Positions 1-7,085 of a stretch of 47,763 nucleotides of DNA are shown piece by piece; the stretch's first letter is position 1; each line of letters opens with the position of its first letter. The stretch comes from an uncultured Bacteroidota bacterium (lineage in GTDB: Bacteria; Bacteroidota; Bacteroidia; Chitinophagales; Chitinophagaceae). The DNA is taken from contig CAISPO010000052.1 of assembly GCA_903887415.1 (NCBI GenBank), forward strand, positions 1-47,763, read 5' to 3'. Position numbers and translations under genes: made by a program. Below the pieces are notes generated by a model. That model searched no databases, was not told the origin of the DNA, and saw only the letters and a list, made by a program, of their open reading frames with translations.

Positions 1-174
1 CAGCCAATTGTATTTAGGGTAAAGCCTAAACCGCCTGACCTGCAAAAAGATATTTTCTGGAAAAACTCAACCTTGTTCCAGTAAAATCAGGCTTTCCCAA
101 AGATATTTTGCCCTTTTTGAAAAAGTTCCGTATGTTCATGCTAATTTCTATACCTTTGGCAAAATTTTATTTTC
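1..174. other. Leading intergenic stretch
   Basis: No coding region is visible. The only signal is a promoter-like box just before the first gene, listed separately. The gene to the left of the window is not represented. Confidence 0.5.
151..158 (+). promoter_or_regulatory. Possible -7 box TACCTTTG for the T9SS protein
   Basis: TACCTTTG fits the Bacteroidota -7 consensus TAnnTTTG and lies 16 bp before the ATG at 175. I see no well-placed -33 TTG element, so the call rests on the -7 box alone. Confidence 0.35.
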
Positions 175-3108
175 ATGCATAAATTGGGATATACTTTAGT
201 TTCACTGGCAGCGTTATTGTTTTCGATAAAAATTTCCGCTCAAACAGTTACATCTAACACCGTTACATCTAACACCGTTACACATACTGAAAAGGTCGCT
301 GACGTTAATTTGACCGAACTCGCTAATTATTATAAAGCCCATCCGAAGCCTAATGTTAAACAAATACCATTTGATGAAGGCGACGAAGGCGAAACACGCC
401 CCGCCCACCCTATTGCCGACCCATCCCTGATACGTACCCATCAGCCTCAGGCCGGTCTTCATTCTGCATACTTACCGGTATCTCCTTCTCCCACTGATAC
501 ATTTTTAGCGCATACATCTGATGGCAATGATATTCCCCCGGATACTCACGGCGGGGTAGATGCAACGTATGCAATATCCGCGTTGAATGATCATGTAAGC
601 ATTCAATTGCGCTCGACTCATGCACTCGCAATACCCACAGTTACCCTGGATAACTTTTTTTCCCACCTGGAAACTAGCGCTTCGGGCGGGCATGGCACTG
701 GCGCTTACGACCCCAGGGTGCATTATGACCCCAACGCCGGCCGCTGGATATTGATGGCCGATGCTTATGGCCAGACTACTTATTCCCAGTTATTTATTGC
801 GGTATCGGCGACAGGCGACCCCACAGGTGCCTGGAACTTTTACAGATTGAATGTTGCCGGTACAGGCGGCATATGGCTCGATTTTCCATGTGTTGGGTTC
901 AATAACAGGTGGATTGGTATCAGTGGTAACTTTTTTACTTCTGCAGGTTCGTTTACTAATGATGTGTTGTATATCCTGGATTATGTGGCCATGCAAGCAG
1001 GAGATACATTGACTTATGGAACACTTCTGCCTTCAGGCCTCGGCTCATTTACCATTTGCCCTGCACTGACTTATGATGCGGCAGAATCAAATATGTTCTG
1101 TATTGAAAACTGGGATGCCACTTCAGGCCAACTGAGGCTGTCAAAGGTTACCGGGAATATCGGCGCGCTTACCCTCACTACCGTTGCACATCCTGCGGCG
1201 GGTACAGGAGTGTTTTGGCAATCCTCTCCGGGCGGTGGTAATTTTGTACCGGAATTAGGAGGCGGTTCTACTTATTTGCTACAGGCAAATGATGACCGTA
1301 CCAATAATCTCGTAATGAGAAACGGTAATCTCTGGTGCGCGCATACCATATTCCTGCCTGGAACCGGCACCCCTACCCGCGCATCCGCTATGTGGTGGGA
1401 GATAGACAGCACCGGAACACCGCTCCAGGTGGGCAAGATAGATGACCCCACCGGCCATGACTTCTACTTTTTCCCAAGTATCGCGCCAAATATGAACAAT
1501 GACGCCCTTATTGGTTTTGCCCATTCTTCCACTTCAATTTATCCAAGTTGCTCGTATGCCCTGCATTCAAACACCGATCCTGCAGATTCTACAAGGCCGG
1601 TATATACATACCGGCACGGACAGCAAACGTATTACCAGGACTTTACAGGCGGAACCAGTGGAGAAGACAGATGGGGTGATTATTCCGGAACTTGCATAGA
1701 TCCAACCAATAACCTGGACTTCTGGACCATACAGGAAAGTGTACCATCAGGCGGCTCCCCGGCACCGAACAGCAAGTGGGATACATGGTGGGCACATGTA
1801 CAAGTTTGCGCATATCTTCCGGCTCCGACAACTGGTACCGGCTTGGCCGCTCCCTGCGAGGGCACTGTACAGACCTATTCCGTTGCCCCTGTTACCGGCG
1901 CCACAGGTTACACCTGGACAATAACACCATCCGGCAGTGGCTGGAGTGGAACAAGCACGACGAACTCAATTGATATTACCGTAGGTACAGGCACAGTAAC
2001 TGTCACTGCGCAGGCAAATAACACCTGCGGCCCGGGGCCTGCTTATACCTTTACGGTTTCTGCGTTACCGTTGCCAACTGAAGTGATCGCTGCTACCGGC
2101 ACGATCTGCGCAGGGGCAGCCAGCGCTACTTTTACCACTACAGCTACGGGCAGCCCCACCTCTTATTCCTGGACCGTATCAGGAACAGGCTGGGCAGGCT
2201 CCAGTACCACTTCTTCAATTACCACTGCTGTAGGGACTGGCACCGGAACAATAAGTGTAACCGGCACTAATGCCTGCGGCACGGGAGCTGCTTCTACGTT
2301 TACAGTAACACCTGGTACTCCACCCGGCGCAGCAAGTACCATTAATGTTCCTTCAGCTCTTTGTTCCGGCAGCACAGGTGTATTCACCACACCCGCGGTT
2401 ACCGGCGCCTCAAGCTATACCTGGACCGTAAGCGGCATGGGATGGAGCGGTACCAGCACATCCAATTCTATAACCGCAACAATAGGCACCGGCACAGGTA
2501 CGATAACGGTAACGCCGGTAAATGCCTGCGGCAACGGTACCCCTTTTACGCTAAACAGCATCATACCCACTGTGGCGCCAACAGCAACATTCGTGGAGTC
2601 AGCTTATACAACCACCACTCATACAGTGATCATCGTCAGCTATACTGGTTCTGCGCCGGGAGGCACTACCTATTCCTGGACTTTCGGCGGAGGCACCCCA
2701 GCCACCTCTACCAGTGCAGGGCCTGTTTCTGTTTACTGGACTACCGCTGGAGTATATACCATCTCCCTCACCGTGGAGAGCGGCGGCTGCAGCAATACAT
2801 ACACAGACACCATTCATGTTAATCATGGCGTAGGCATAAAGGAAGTAACTGCTGCTTCATTAAATGCAGGCATTGTTCCTAACCCCAACGATGGAACATT
2901 TGATGTCGTGTTTGACAAGGCCGTAAATACTGCGGTTACAGTAAAACTCTATGACATGCTGGGCCGCGAAGTTTACAAAAATGAATTTACCGGCACTGAT
3001 GACAATAAAGTATCCGTTGCTGCAAGCGGTTTGCCTAATGGCACTTATGCAGCCACCATCACAGCAAACGATAAAGTAATTACCCAAAAAGTAACTATAA
3101 CGAGATAA
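175..3108 (+). CDS. Secreted Ig/PKD multidomain protein with T9SS type A sorting domain
   Basis: 977 aa. An N-terminal Sec signal peptide (hydrophobic SLAALLFSI followed by SAQ) is followed by a short TSNTV repeat. Residues ~90-560 form a non-repetitive region rich in Gly, Trp and Tyr, without a catalytic motif I recognise. Three Ig/PKD-like modules follow at about 562, 645 and 729, each with a SYTWTVSG-type core strand. A PKD-like module lies at ~802-882 (YSWTFGGGTP). The last ~80 residues (IVPNPNDGTFDV ... LYDMLGREVY ... KVTITR) are a typical type A T9SS C-terminal domain, normally removed during export through the outer membrane. The protein is therefore probably surface-attached or released. 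A Rho-independent terminator follows the stop codon, so it is likely monocistronic. The function of the N-terminal region is unknown; adhesin or degradative enzyme are both possible. Confidence 0.85.
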   Translation: MHKLGYTLVSLAALLFSIKISAQTVTSNTVTSNTVTHTEKVADVNLTELANYYKAHPKPNVKQIPFDEGDEGETRPAHPIADPSLIRTHQPQAGLHSAYLPVSPSPTDTFLAHTSDGNDIPPDTHGGVDATYAISALNDHVSIQLRSTHALAIPTVTLDNFFSHLETSASGGHGTGAYDPRVHYDPNAGRWILMADAYGQTTYSQLFIAVSATGDPTGAWNFYRLNVAGTGGIWLDFPCVGFNNRWIGISGNFFTSAGSFTNDVLYILDYVAMQAGDTLTYGTLLPSGLGSFTICPALTYDAAESNMFCIENWDATSGQLRLSKVTGNIGALTLTTVAHPAAGTGVFWQSSPGGGNFVPELGGGSTYLLQANDDRTNNLVMRNGNLWCAHTIFLPGTGTPTRASAMWWEIDSTGTPLQVGKIDDPTGHDFYFFPSIAPNMNNDALIGFAHSSTSIYPSCSYALHSNTDPADSTRPVYTYRHGQQTYYQDFTGGTSGEDRWGDYSGTCIDPTNNLDFWTIQESVPSGGSPAPNSKWDTWWAHVQVCAYLPAPTTGTGLAAPCEGTVQTYSVAPVTGATGYTWTITPSGSGWSGTSTTNSIDITVGTGTVTVTAQANNTCGPGPAYTFTVSALPLPTEVIAATGTICAGAASATFTTTATGSPTSYSWTVSGTGWAGSSTTSSITTAVGTGTGTISVTGTNACGTGAASTFTVTPGTPPGAASTINVPSALCSGSTGVFTTPAVTGASSYTWTVSGMGWSGTSTSNSITATIGTGTGTITVTPVNACGNGTPFTLNSIIPTVAPTATFVESAYTTTTHTVIIVSYTGSAPGGTTYSWTFGGGTPATSTSAGPVSVYWTTAGVYTISLTVESGGCSNTYTDTIHVNHGVGIKEVTAASLNAGIVPNPNDGTFDVVFDKAVNTAVTVKLYDMLGREVYKNEFTGTDDNKVSVAASGLPNGTYAATITANDKVITQKVTITR

Positions 3109-3140
3109 CTGAAACCTTCGGGCGAATTCTTTAACTTCAA

Positions 3141-3171
3141 TGAGCGGGCTTTTATGGCCCGCTCATTTTTT
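3141..3171 (+). terminator. Rho-independent terminator after the T9SS protein
   Basis: Perfect 9-bp arms TGAGCGGGC and GCCCGCTCA (3141-3149 and 3157-3165), a 7-nt loop and a run of T. It sits about 30 bp after the stop codon at 3108. Confidence 0.85.
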
Positions 3172-3227
3172 GGGCAGCAAGCGCTTTCTTACAGGATCAA
3201 ACGTTACATCTTAAGTTCTTTGATATC

Positions 3228-3290
3228 GCGACTTACAACTCACGGCTTATGACTCACGACCTTGCCTCTGCCTGCCTGCCAGTTACGACT
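3228..3290 (+). repeat. Dispersed intergenic repeat, copy A
   Basis: Contains TCGCGACTTACAACTCACGG, then GCTTATGACTCACGACC, a GCCTGCCTGCC tract and AGTTACGACTAC. The core CTTATGACTCACGAC recurs at 18676-18710, 21103-21160 (reverse) and 39309-39348. It lies between the terminator of the preceding gene and the oxyR-like promoter. Confidence 0.6.
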
Positions 3291-3307
3291 ACAACTTCAC
3301 TATAGAT

Positions 3308-3339
3308 TTTGACTATATCATCGTTTAATTGTATGTTTG
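3308..3339 (+). promoter_or_regulatory. Bacteroidota-type promoter for the oxyR-like gene
   Basis: TTTG (3308-3311), a 20-bp spacer, then TATGTTTG (3332-3339). This matches the Bacteroidota primary sigma consensus TTTG-N17-23-TAnnTTTG. Transcription would begin a few bases later, giving a very short leader before the ATG at 3357. Confidence 0.65.
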
Positions 3340-3356
3340 TGCCCTAATTCCACCTT

Positions 3357-4319
3357 ATGACTATTACTCAGTTAGAATACGTTGTAGCCGTAGCTACCTA
3401 TAAAAGTTTCGTAGCCGCTGCCGAAAAATGTTTTGTTACGCAGCCCACGCTCAGTATGCAGATACAAAAGCTGGAAGACGAGCTGGGCGTGAGAATATTT
3501 GATCGCAATAAGCACCCCATAGCTATCACCGATATGGGTAGCATCATAGTAAACCAGTCGCAGGTAGCCCTCGCAGAGTGCGAGCGCATTCATGAGCTCA
3601 TACAGGGTCAGCAGAAAAAACTGTCGGGCATTTTCAAATTTGCCGCCATACCCACGGTTGCGCCAAACATATTACCCGGCCTGCTCGAAAACTATTCCAA
3701 GACCTACCCGGATATGAAGCTACAGGTAAAGGAGATGGAAACAAACCAGATCATCTCCGCGCTTCGTAATAACGAGATAGACGCCGCCATCCTCAGCACC
3801 CCACTTGAAGAAAAAGACATAAAAGAATACCCGTTATTCTACGAACCATTTGTGGGCTATTTCGCAGATGGCGAGAAGGCGCTGAAAAAGCGCATGATCG
3901 TTCCTTCGGATATTGCACTGGACCGCATCTGGCTGCTTAATGAGGGCCACTGCATGAGAAACCAGATCATAAACCTCTGCAGCGACCAGATACAGAAACT
4001 GCAGGCTGAGCGCCCTTACCGCTACGAATCGAGCAATGTGGAAACACTGCGCCGGATGGTAGAGAAGAACGGCGGCATGACCATACTGCCGGAGCTGGCT
4101 ACCCTTGAATTTACGGAAGATCAAATAGAGCGCATCAGGTATTTTGAAGCCCCTGAACCGGTACGCGAAATAGCACTGGTCACCAACAGCCACTTTGTGC
4201 GCATGAGCGTATTGCAAAGCCTCATGGACGAGATACTGAAGCTGGTACCGGAGAAAATGCGCGTTCAGAAAAAGAACCGTAAGGTGCTGCGCATACAGAG
4301 CGCGAAGCTGGAGCTGTAG
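3357..4319 (+). CDS. oxyR: OxyR-type LysR-family peroxide sensor
   Basis: 320 aa, usual LysR length. The N-terminal winged helix-turn-helix is clear at residues 1-60 (TQLEYVVAVATYKSF, TQPTLSMQIQKLE). The effector domain carries EGHCMRNQIINLC, placing cysteines at residues 199 and 208. The CX8C spacing and even the numbering agree with the redox pair of E. coli OxyR, which forms a disulfide on exposure to hydrogen peroxide and then activates catalase and peroxidase genes. The start at 3357 gives the canonical MTITQLEYVVAV beginning and follows a strong promoter. No peroxide-defence target gene is adjacent, so its regulon is elsewhere. Assignment as OxyR rather than a generic LysR regulator rests on the cysteine pair. 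Confidence 0.9.
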   Translation: MTITQLEYVVAVATYKSFVAAAEKCFVTQPTLSMQIQKLEDELGVRIFDRNKHPIAITDMGSIIVNQSQVALAECERIHELIQGQQKKLSGIFKFAAIPTVAPNILPGLLENYSKTYPDMKLQVKEMETNQIISALRNNEIDAAILSTPLEEKDIKEYPLFYEPFVGYFADGEKALKKRMIVPSDIALDRIWLLNEGHCMRNQIINLCSDQIQKLQAERPYRYESSNVETLRRMVEKNGGMTILPELATLEFTEDQIERIRYFEAPEPVREIALVTNSHFVRMSVLQSLMDEILKLVPEKMRVQKKNRKVLRIQSAKLEL

Positions 4320-4342
4320 TGCTAAGTTGCTGATTACACGCA

Positions 4343-4421
4343 GCTCTGAAAGAGCGAAATATATCAGCAGGGGAGAAAGCTCCTCGATAGCATCCGGTAT
4401 AGTGACAAGCCCTGAAAGGGC
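4343..4421. repeat. Pair of REP-like hairpins
   Basis: GCTCT-GAA-AGAGC (4343-4355) and GCCCT-GAA-AGGGC (4409-4421) share the loop GAA and the pattern CTGAAAG. They stand 66 bp apart in the same orientation between convergent genes. This resembles the short palindromic intergenic repeats often seen in Bacteroidota. The T tract expected of a terminator is missing. Confidence 0.5.
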
Positions 4422-4502
4422 CTAATACCAATTCATACATCGGACAGGCTTGGGTCTTTTGCGTGAAAACCAGCGTTTACTTTGGGGGATCCTACTCTGG
4501 CA

Positions 4503-5144
4503 TCAAACAACCATTATCCTGTTTATCCCATGATCCAGTACCTTATGCTCCGGGAAAACACTGGTGAACACCTGCTGCACATTTTCCCACTCCTGTTCGT
4601 CATTAATGATGTAATTAAACGCCAGTCGGCCATGCGGTGAAAGACTGGCTTTGCATAGCGAAAGGAATTCACGGGTTGTTACAAACTCTGGTACGGCCCG
4701 GCCCATAAATACATCGATGAATACAAGGTCATACGCGGCCTTATTGTGCTCCATAAATGCCTGCGCGTCACTGCATACAGGGTCAATGCTTGCCTGGGTA
4801 TTAGTAGCCTCAAACAACTCCATCGCCATGCGTAATACTACCTTATCTTTTTCCACTAGGGTAAATGCAGGGGTATAACCTTTGCCGCGCAATACATAGA
4901 CCATGCTGGCCAGCCCGCCCCCAAGTACCAGCACTTTCTTCACCGCCGGCAGAAAAGGCTTAAAATGGTCTGCTACAGCAATGGCAGGCCTGTAGCGGTC
5001 TCCATCCGAGTAGATAGCATCGCTTGTAGCCAGTTGGTATTGATTTCGGTATAACAGCAGGTCAAGGTGGGCGTTAACTGCCCCAGCCGACCGACTGACG
5101 GAAACAGGATAAAGAAAGCTCAGCAGCTTTTTATAAAATGGTAT
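4503..5144 (-). CDS. Spermidine-synthase-like SAM-binding protein, no standard start codon
   Basis: The region encodes a Rossmann methyltransferase fold of the spermidine synthase superfamily. It has an N-terminal beta-hairpin region (YRNQYQLATSDAIYSDGDRY), the glycine motif VLVLGGGLASM, an acidic residue ending the second strand (LVEKDKVVLRM) and LVFIDVF. The synthase signature GGGDGG is altered, so polyamine synthesis is doubtful. The frame is open from 5189 to the stop at 4503-4505, yet contains no ATG or TTG, and the only GTG is at 4941-4943, inside the fold just before the glycine motif. The best-placed start by family pattern (IPFYKKLLSFLYPV) is an ATA at 5142-5144, used here as a provisional start. 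It lies just downstream of plsY on the same strand. It may use a rare start, have lost its start by mutation, or carry a sequencing error. Confidence 0.55.
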   Translation of the reverse strand: MPFYKKLLSFLYPVSVSRSAGAVNAHLDLLLYRNQYQLATSDAIYSDGDRYRPAIAVADHFKPFLPAVKKVLVLGGGLASMVYVLRGKGYTPAFTLVEKDKVVLRMAMELFEATNTQASIDPVCSDAQAFMEHNKAAYDLVFIDVFMGRAVPEFVTTREFLSLCKASLSPHGRLAFNYIINDEQEWENVQQVFTSVFPEHKVLDHGINRIMVV

Positions 5145-5179
5145 CCGGATATGATGGAAATTTGTTTCTGGATGATTAT

Positions 5180-5821
5180 TTAGTTGCGCTCACGCATCCT
5201 ATGTTTGCGGAATAACGGCACTTTGCTCTCATTACCGCTGATGAGGCGGCCTATATTTTTGTGATGGGTCAGCACCACAAGAAATGCAGTGGCTATAGCA
5301 AACAAGCGATAACCGGGCTCCTCGGCATTGTTAAAGATAAAGATGATAAGCAAAGGAAAAGCAATGCTCGCGGTAATAGAGCTTAAGGACACATAGCGTG
5401 TCAAAAAAAGCATCAGCACAAAAACGCCTACCAGGCTTACAGCAACAATTGGCTGGATAGACAGTATCATACCAAACAATGTAGCAATACCCTTCCCTCC
5501 CCTGAACTCCGCCCAAATGGGAAATATGTGGCCAAGAACTGCCGCTATGCCTAAAAAGATCTGGAGATTTACAAATGGTTCACTCCTCACAACCAGTGGT
5601 GAAAATAGCGCGAGTGTTACCGCGAGCGACCCCTTCAGCATGTCCACCAGCATTACGCCGCTGCCTGCTTTTTTACCCAGTATCCTGAATGCATTGGTCG
5701 CGCCTGCGTTGCCGCTGCCGTGCTCACGTATATCAATTCCATACACCCATCTGCTCACCCAAACCGCCGTAGGAATAGACCCGATCAAATATGCTAAAAC
5801 AAGAAGAAATGCTATTGTCAT
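5180..5821 (-). CDS. plsY: Glycerol-3-phosphate acyltransferase PlsY
   Basis: 213 aa, normal for PlsY. This polytopic inner-membrane enzyme moves the acyl group from acyl-phosphate to glycerol-3-phosphate, the first step of phospholipid synthesis. The three family motifs are present: GSIPTAVWV with the following HGSGNAGATNAFR, then GHIFPIWAEFRGGKGIAT, then THHKNIGRLISG. The hydrophobic segments fit a multi-pass protein. The downstream methyltransferase-like frame begins at the plsY stop. A TAnnTTTG box precedes the gene. Confidence 0.96.
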   Translation of the reverse strand: MTIAFLLVLAYLIGSIPTAVWVSRWVYGIDIREHGSGNAGATNAFRILGKKAGSGVMLVDMLKGSLAVTLALFSPLVVRSEPFVNLQIFLGIAAVLGHIFPIWAEFRGGKGIATLFGMILSIQPIVAVSLVGVFVLMLFLTRYVSLSSITASIAFPLLIIFIFNNAEEPGYRLFAIATAFLVVLTHHKNIGRLISGNESKVPLFRKHRMRERN

Positions 5822-5845
5822 TAGATTATTTCATTATGGCAAAAA

Positions 5846-5853
5846 CAAATTTA
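5846..5853 (-). promoter_or_regulatory. Possible -7 box TAAATTTG for plsY
   Basis: On the minus strand TAAATTTG matches TAnnTTTG and sits 24 bp before the plsY ATG. No correctly spaced -33 TTG is obvious, so support is partial. Confidence 0.35.
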
Positions 5854-5974
5854 AACGTTCTTTATCAAATATCCTAATGGCATAGTAGATAATAGTGATA
5901 ACATTTAACAAATTAAAAAAAGGGCATTTCATATTTTGGTTATTGGTTTCAGCCGTTCAGCTCGGCTATGGATT

Positions 5975-6799
5975 CTATTTTTTGTTTTTGCTAAAAAGCA
6001 ATGCTATCCAACCATTTATTCCGCGCTCATTAACCAGATCGAAACCTGCATTGCCGGCGCTTTCGGTGATAATATCCCGGTCTGCATCCAGCAAGCCGCT
6101 CATTACTATCAAGCCGTCATCTGCCAGCCGCTCATACATATCGCCCATATACTGCAATAGTATGTGGCGGTTAATATTTGCAAGTATAATATCGCTCTTA
6201 ATTTCCGGACTATCTTCCATAGAGGCTTTCTTCACGGTAATATGGCTGCAATTATTACGGGCTGCATTCTCTATGGCATTCTCCACAGACCATTCATCAT
6301 TATCTATAGCCAGTATTGCGTCTGCCCCTAGCATCTCCGCAAAAATTGCCAGCACACCTGTACCTGTCCCAAAGTCCAGGACACATTTCCCCCTGAAGTC
6401 CATATCCTTCATTTGCATCACCATGAGTTGGGTGGTGGCGTGATGGCCGGTGCCAAAAGACATTTTCGGGGTTATTATGATCTCATACGGTGTACTGGTT
6501 TGAATATCATGGAAGTGAGCGCGGATAGTACATACATCATCCACTACCACTGGCTGAAAGTTGGACTCCCACAATGCATTCCAGTTCTGGTGGGTCAGCG
6601 TTTCTGTTTCATAAGCTATCCCCAATGCGACTGCAATATCCTCCAGTTCTCCAGGATCATAGTTGCCTTCGTCAGCGTAGGCCAGAAGTTCGTTTTCTCC
6701 TTCCTCAAAACCATTAAACCCAATATCAGATAGCATAGCTATAAGCATATCAGACACTTCGCCGGTTAACCCGGTAAACTTCACTTTTATATATCGCAT
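5975..6799 (-). CDS. prmA: Ribosomal protein L11 methyltransferase PrmA
   Basis: 274 aa, within the usual size range. PrmA uses S-adenosylmethionine to methylate ribosomal protein L11 at several amines in the cytoplasm. The SAM-binding motif VLDFGTGTGVLAIFAE is at about residues 140-155. It is preceded by the family-typical KMSFGTGHHATTQLM, and LANINRHIL occupies the catalytic loop position. The N-terminal ~90 residues match the L11-recognition domain in size. The gene stands alone, with a REP-like palindrome upstream. Confidence 0.93.
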   Translation of the reverse strand: MRYIKVKFTGLTGEVSDMLIAMLSDIGFNGFEEGENELLAYADEGNYDPGELEDIAVALGIAYETETLTHQNWNALWESNFQPVVVDDVCTIRAHFHDIQTSTPYEIIITPKMSFGTGHHATTQLMVMQMKDMDFRGKCVLDFGTGTGVLAIFAEMLGADAILAIDNDEWSVENAIENAARNNCSHITVKKASMEDSPEIKSDIILANINRHILLQYMGDMYERLADDGLIVMSGLLDADRDIITESAGNAGFDLVNERGINGWIALLFSKNKK

Positions 6800-6842
6800 G
6801 GGATATTTCTTTCTATTCTGATCACAATTTCATTCTTCCAAT

Positions 6843-6980
6843 AGCCCCGGCCTTCAGGCCGGGAGAACGAGTAACTCAAATTCCAGGCTTTAGCCAAACT
6901 ACACTACAAGTATATTGATTGCTATAGTTTGGATAAAGCCGTAAGCTATCCGCTTTCCCCACCGGCCTGAAGACCGGGCT
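6843..6980. repeat. BIME-like nested palindrome
   Basis: The outer arms are AGCCCCGGCCTTCAGGCCGG (from 6843) and CCGGCCTGAAGACCGGGCT (to 6980), which pair imperfectly and are each self-complementary. The inner arms GGCTTTAGCCAAACTA (6886-6901) and TAGTTTGGATAAAGCC (6925-6940) match at 15 of 16 positions around a 23-nt centre. The whole could fold into a long cruciform or RNA stem. It is noncoding and lies between prmA and the OmpA-family gene, both on the minus strand. Confidence 0.65.
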
Positions 6981-6999
6981 ACTAAAACCATTTTCCTAA

Positions 7000-7012
7000 A
7001 GGGCATTGCCCT
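7000..7012. repeat. Short palindrome AGGGCATTGCCCT
   Basis: Self-complementary 13-mer with a one-base centre, next to the larger nested palindrome. It may be another REP unit. Confidence 0.3.
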
Positions 7013-7036
7013 ACAATACTTTCTTCATTAAAACTA

Positions 7037-7063
7037 CAAAGGTTGTACACCGTACAACCTTTG
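7037..7063 (-). terminator. Terminator hairpin after the PorE-like gene
   Basis: Perfect 12-bp arms CAAAGGTTGTAC and GTACAACCTTTG with a 3-nt loop, about 20 bp past the stop of the minus-strand gene. TAGTTTTAA follows on that strand. The T run is weak but the stem is very strong. Confidence 0.65.
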
Positions 7064-7085
7064 CAAAAATCATTTTTATGAACTA

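Noticed and set aside
4941-4943. Internal GTG as the true start of the spermidine-synthase-like gene
   Set aside because: It would remove the N-terminal hairpin region that family members keep and leave the protein starting at the SAM-binding strand; reported as a start-codon anomaly instead.
5895-6443. 182-codon plus-strand frame opposite prmA
   Set aside because: Antisense to prmA; serine-rich product without homology that I recognise.
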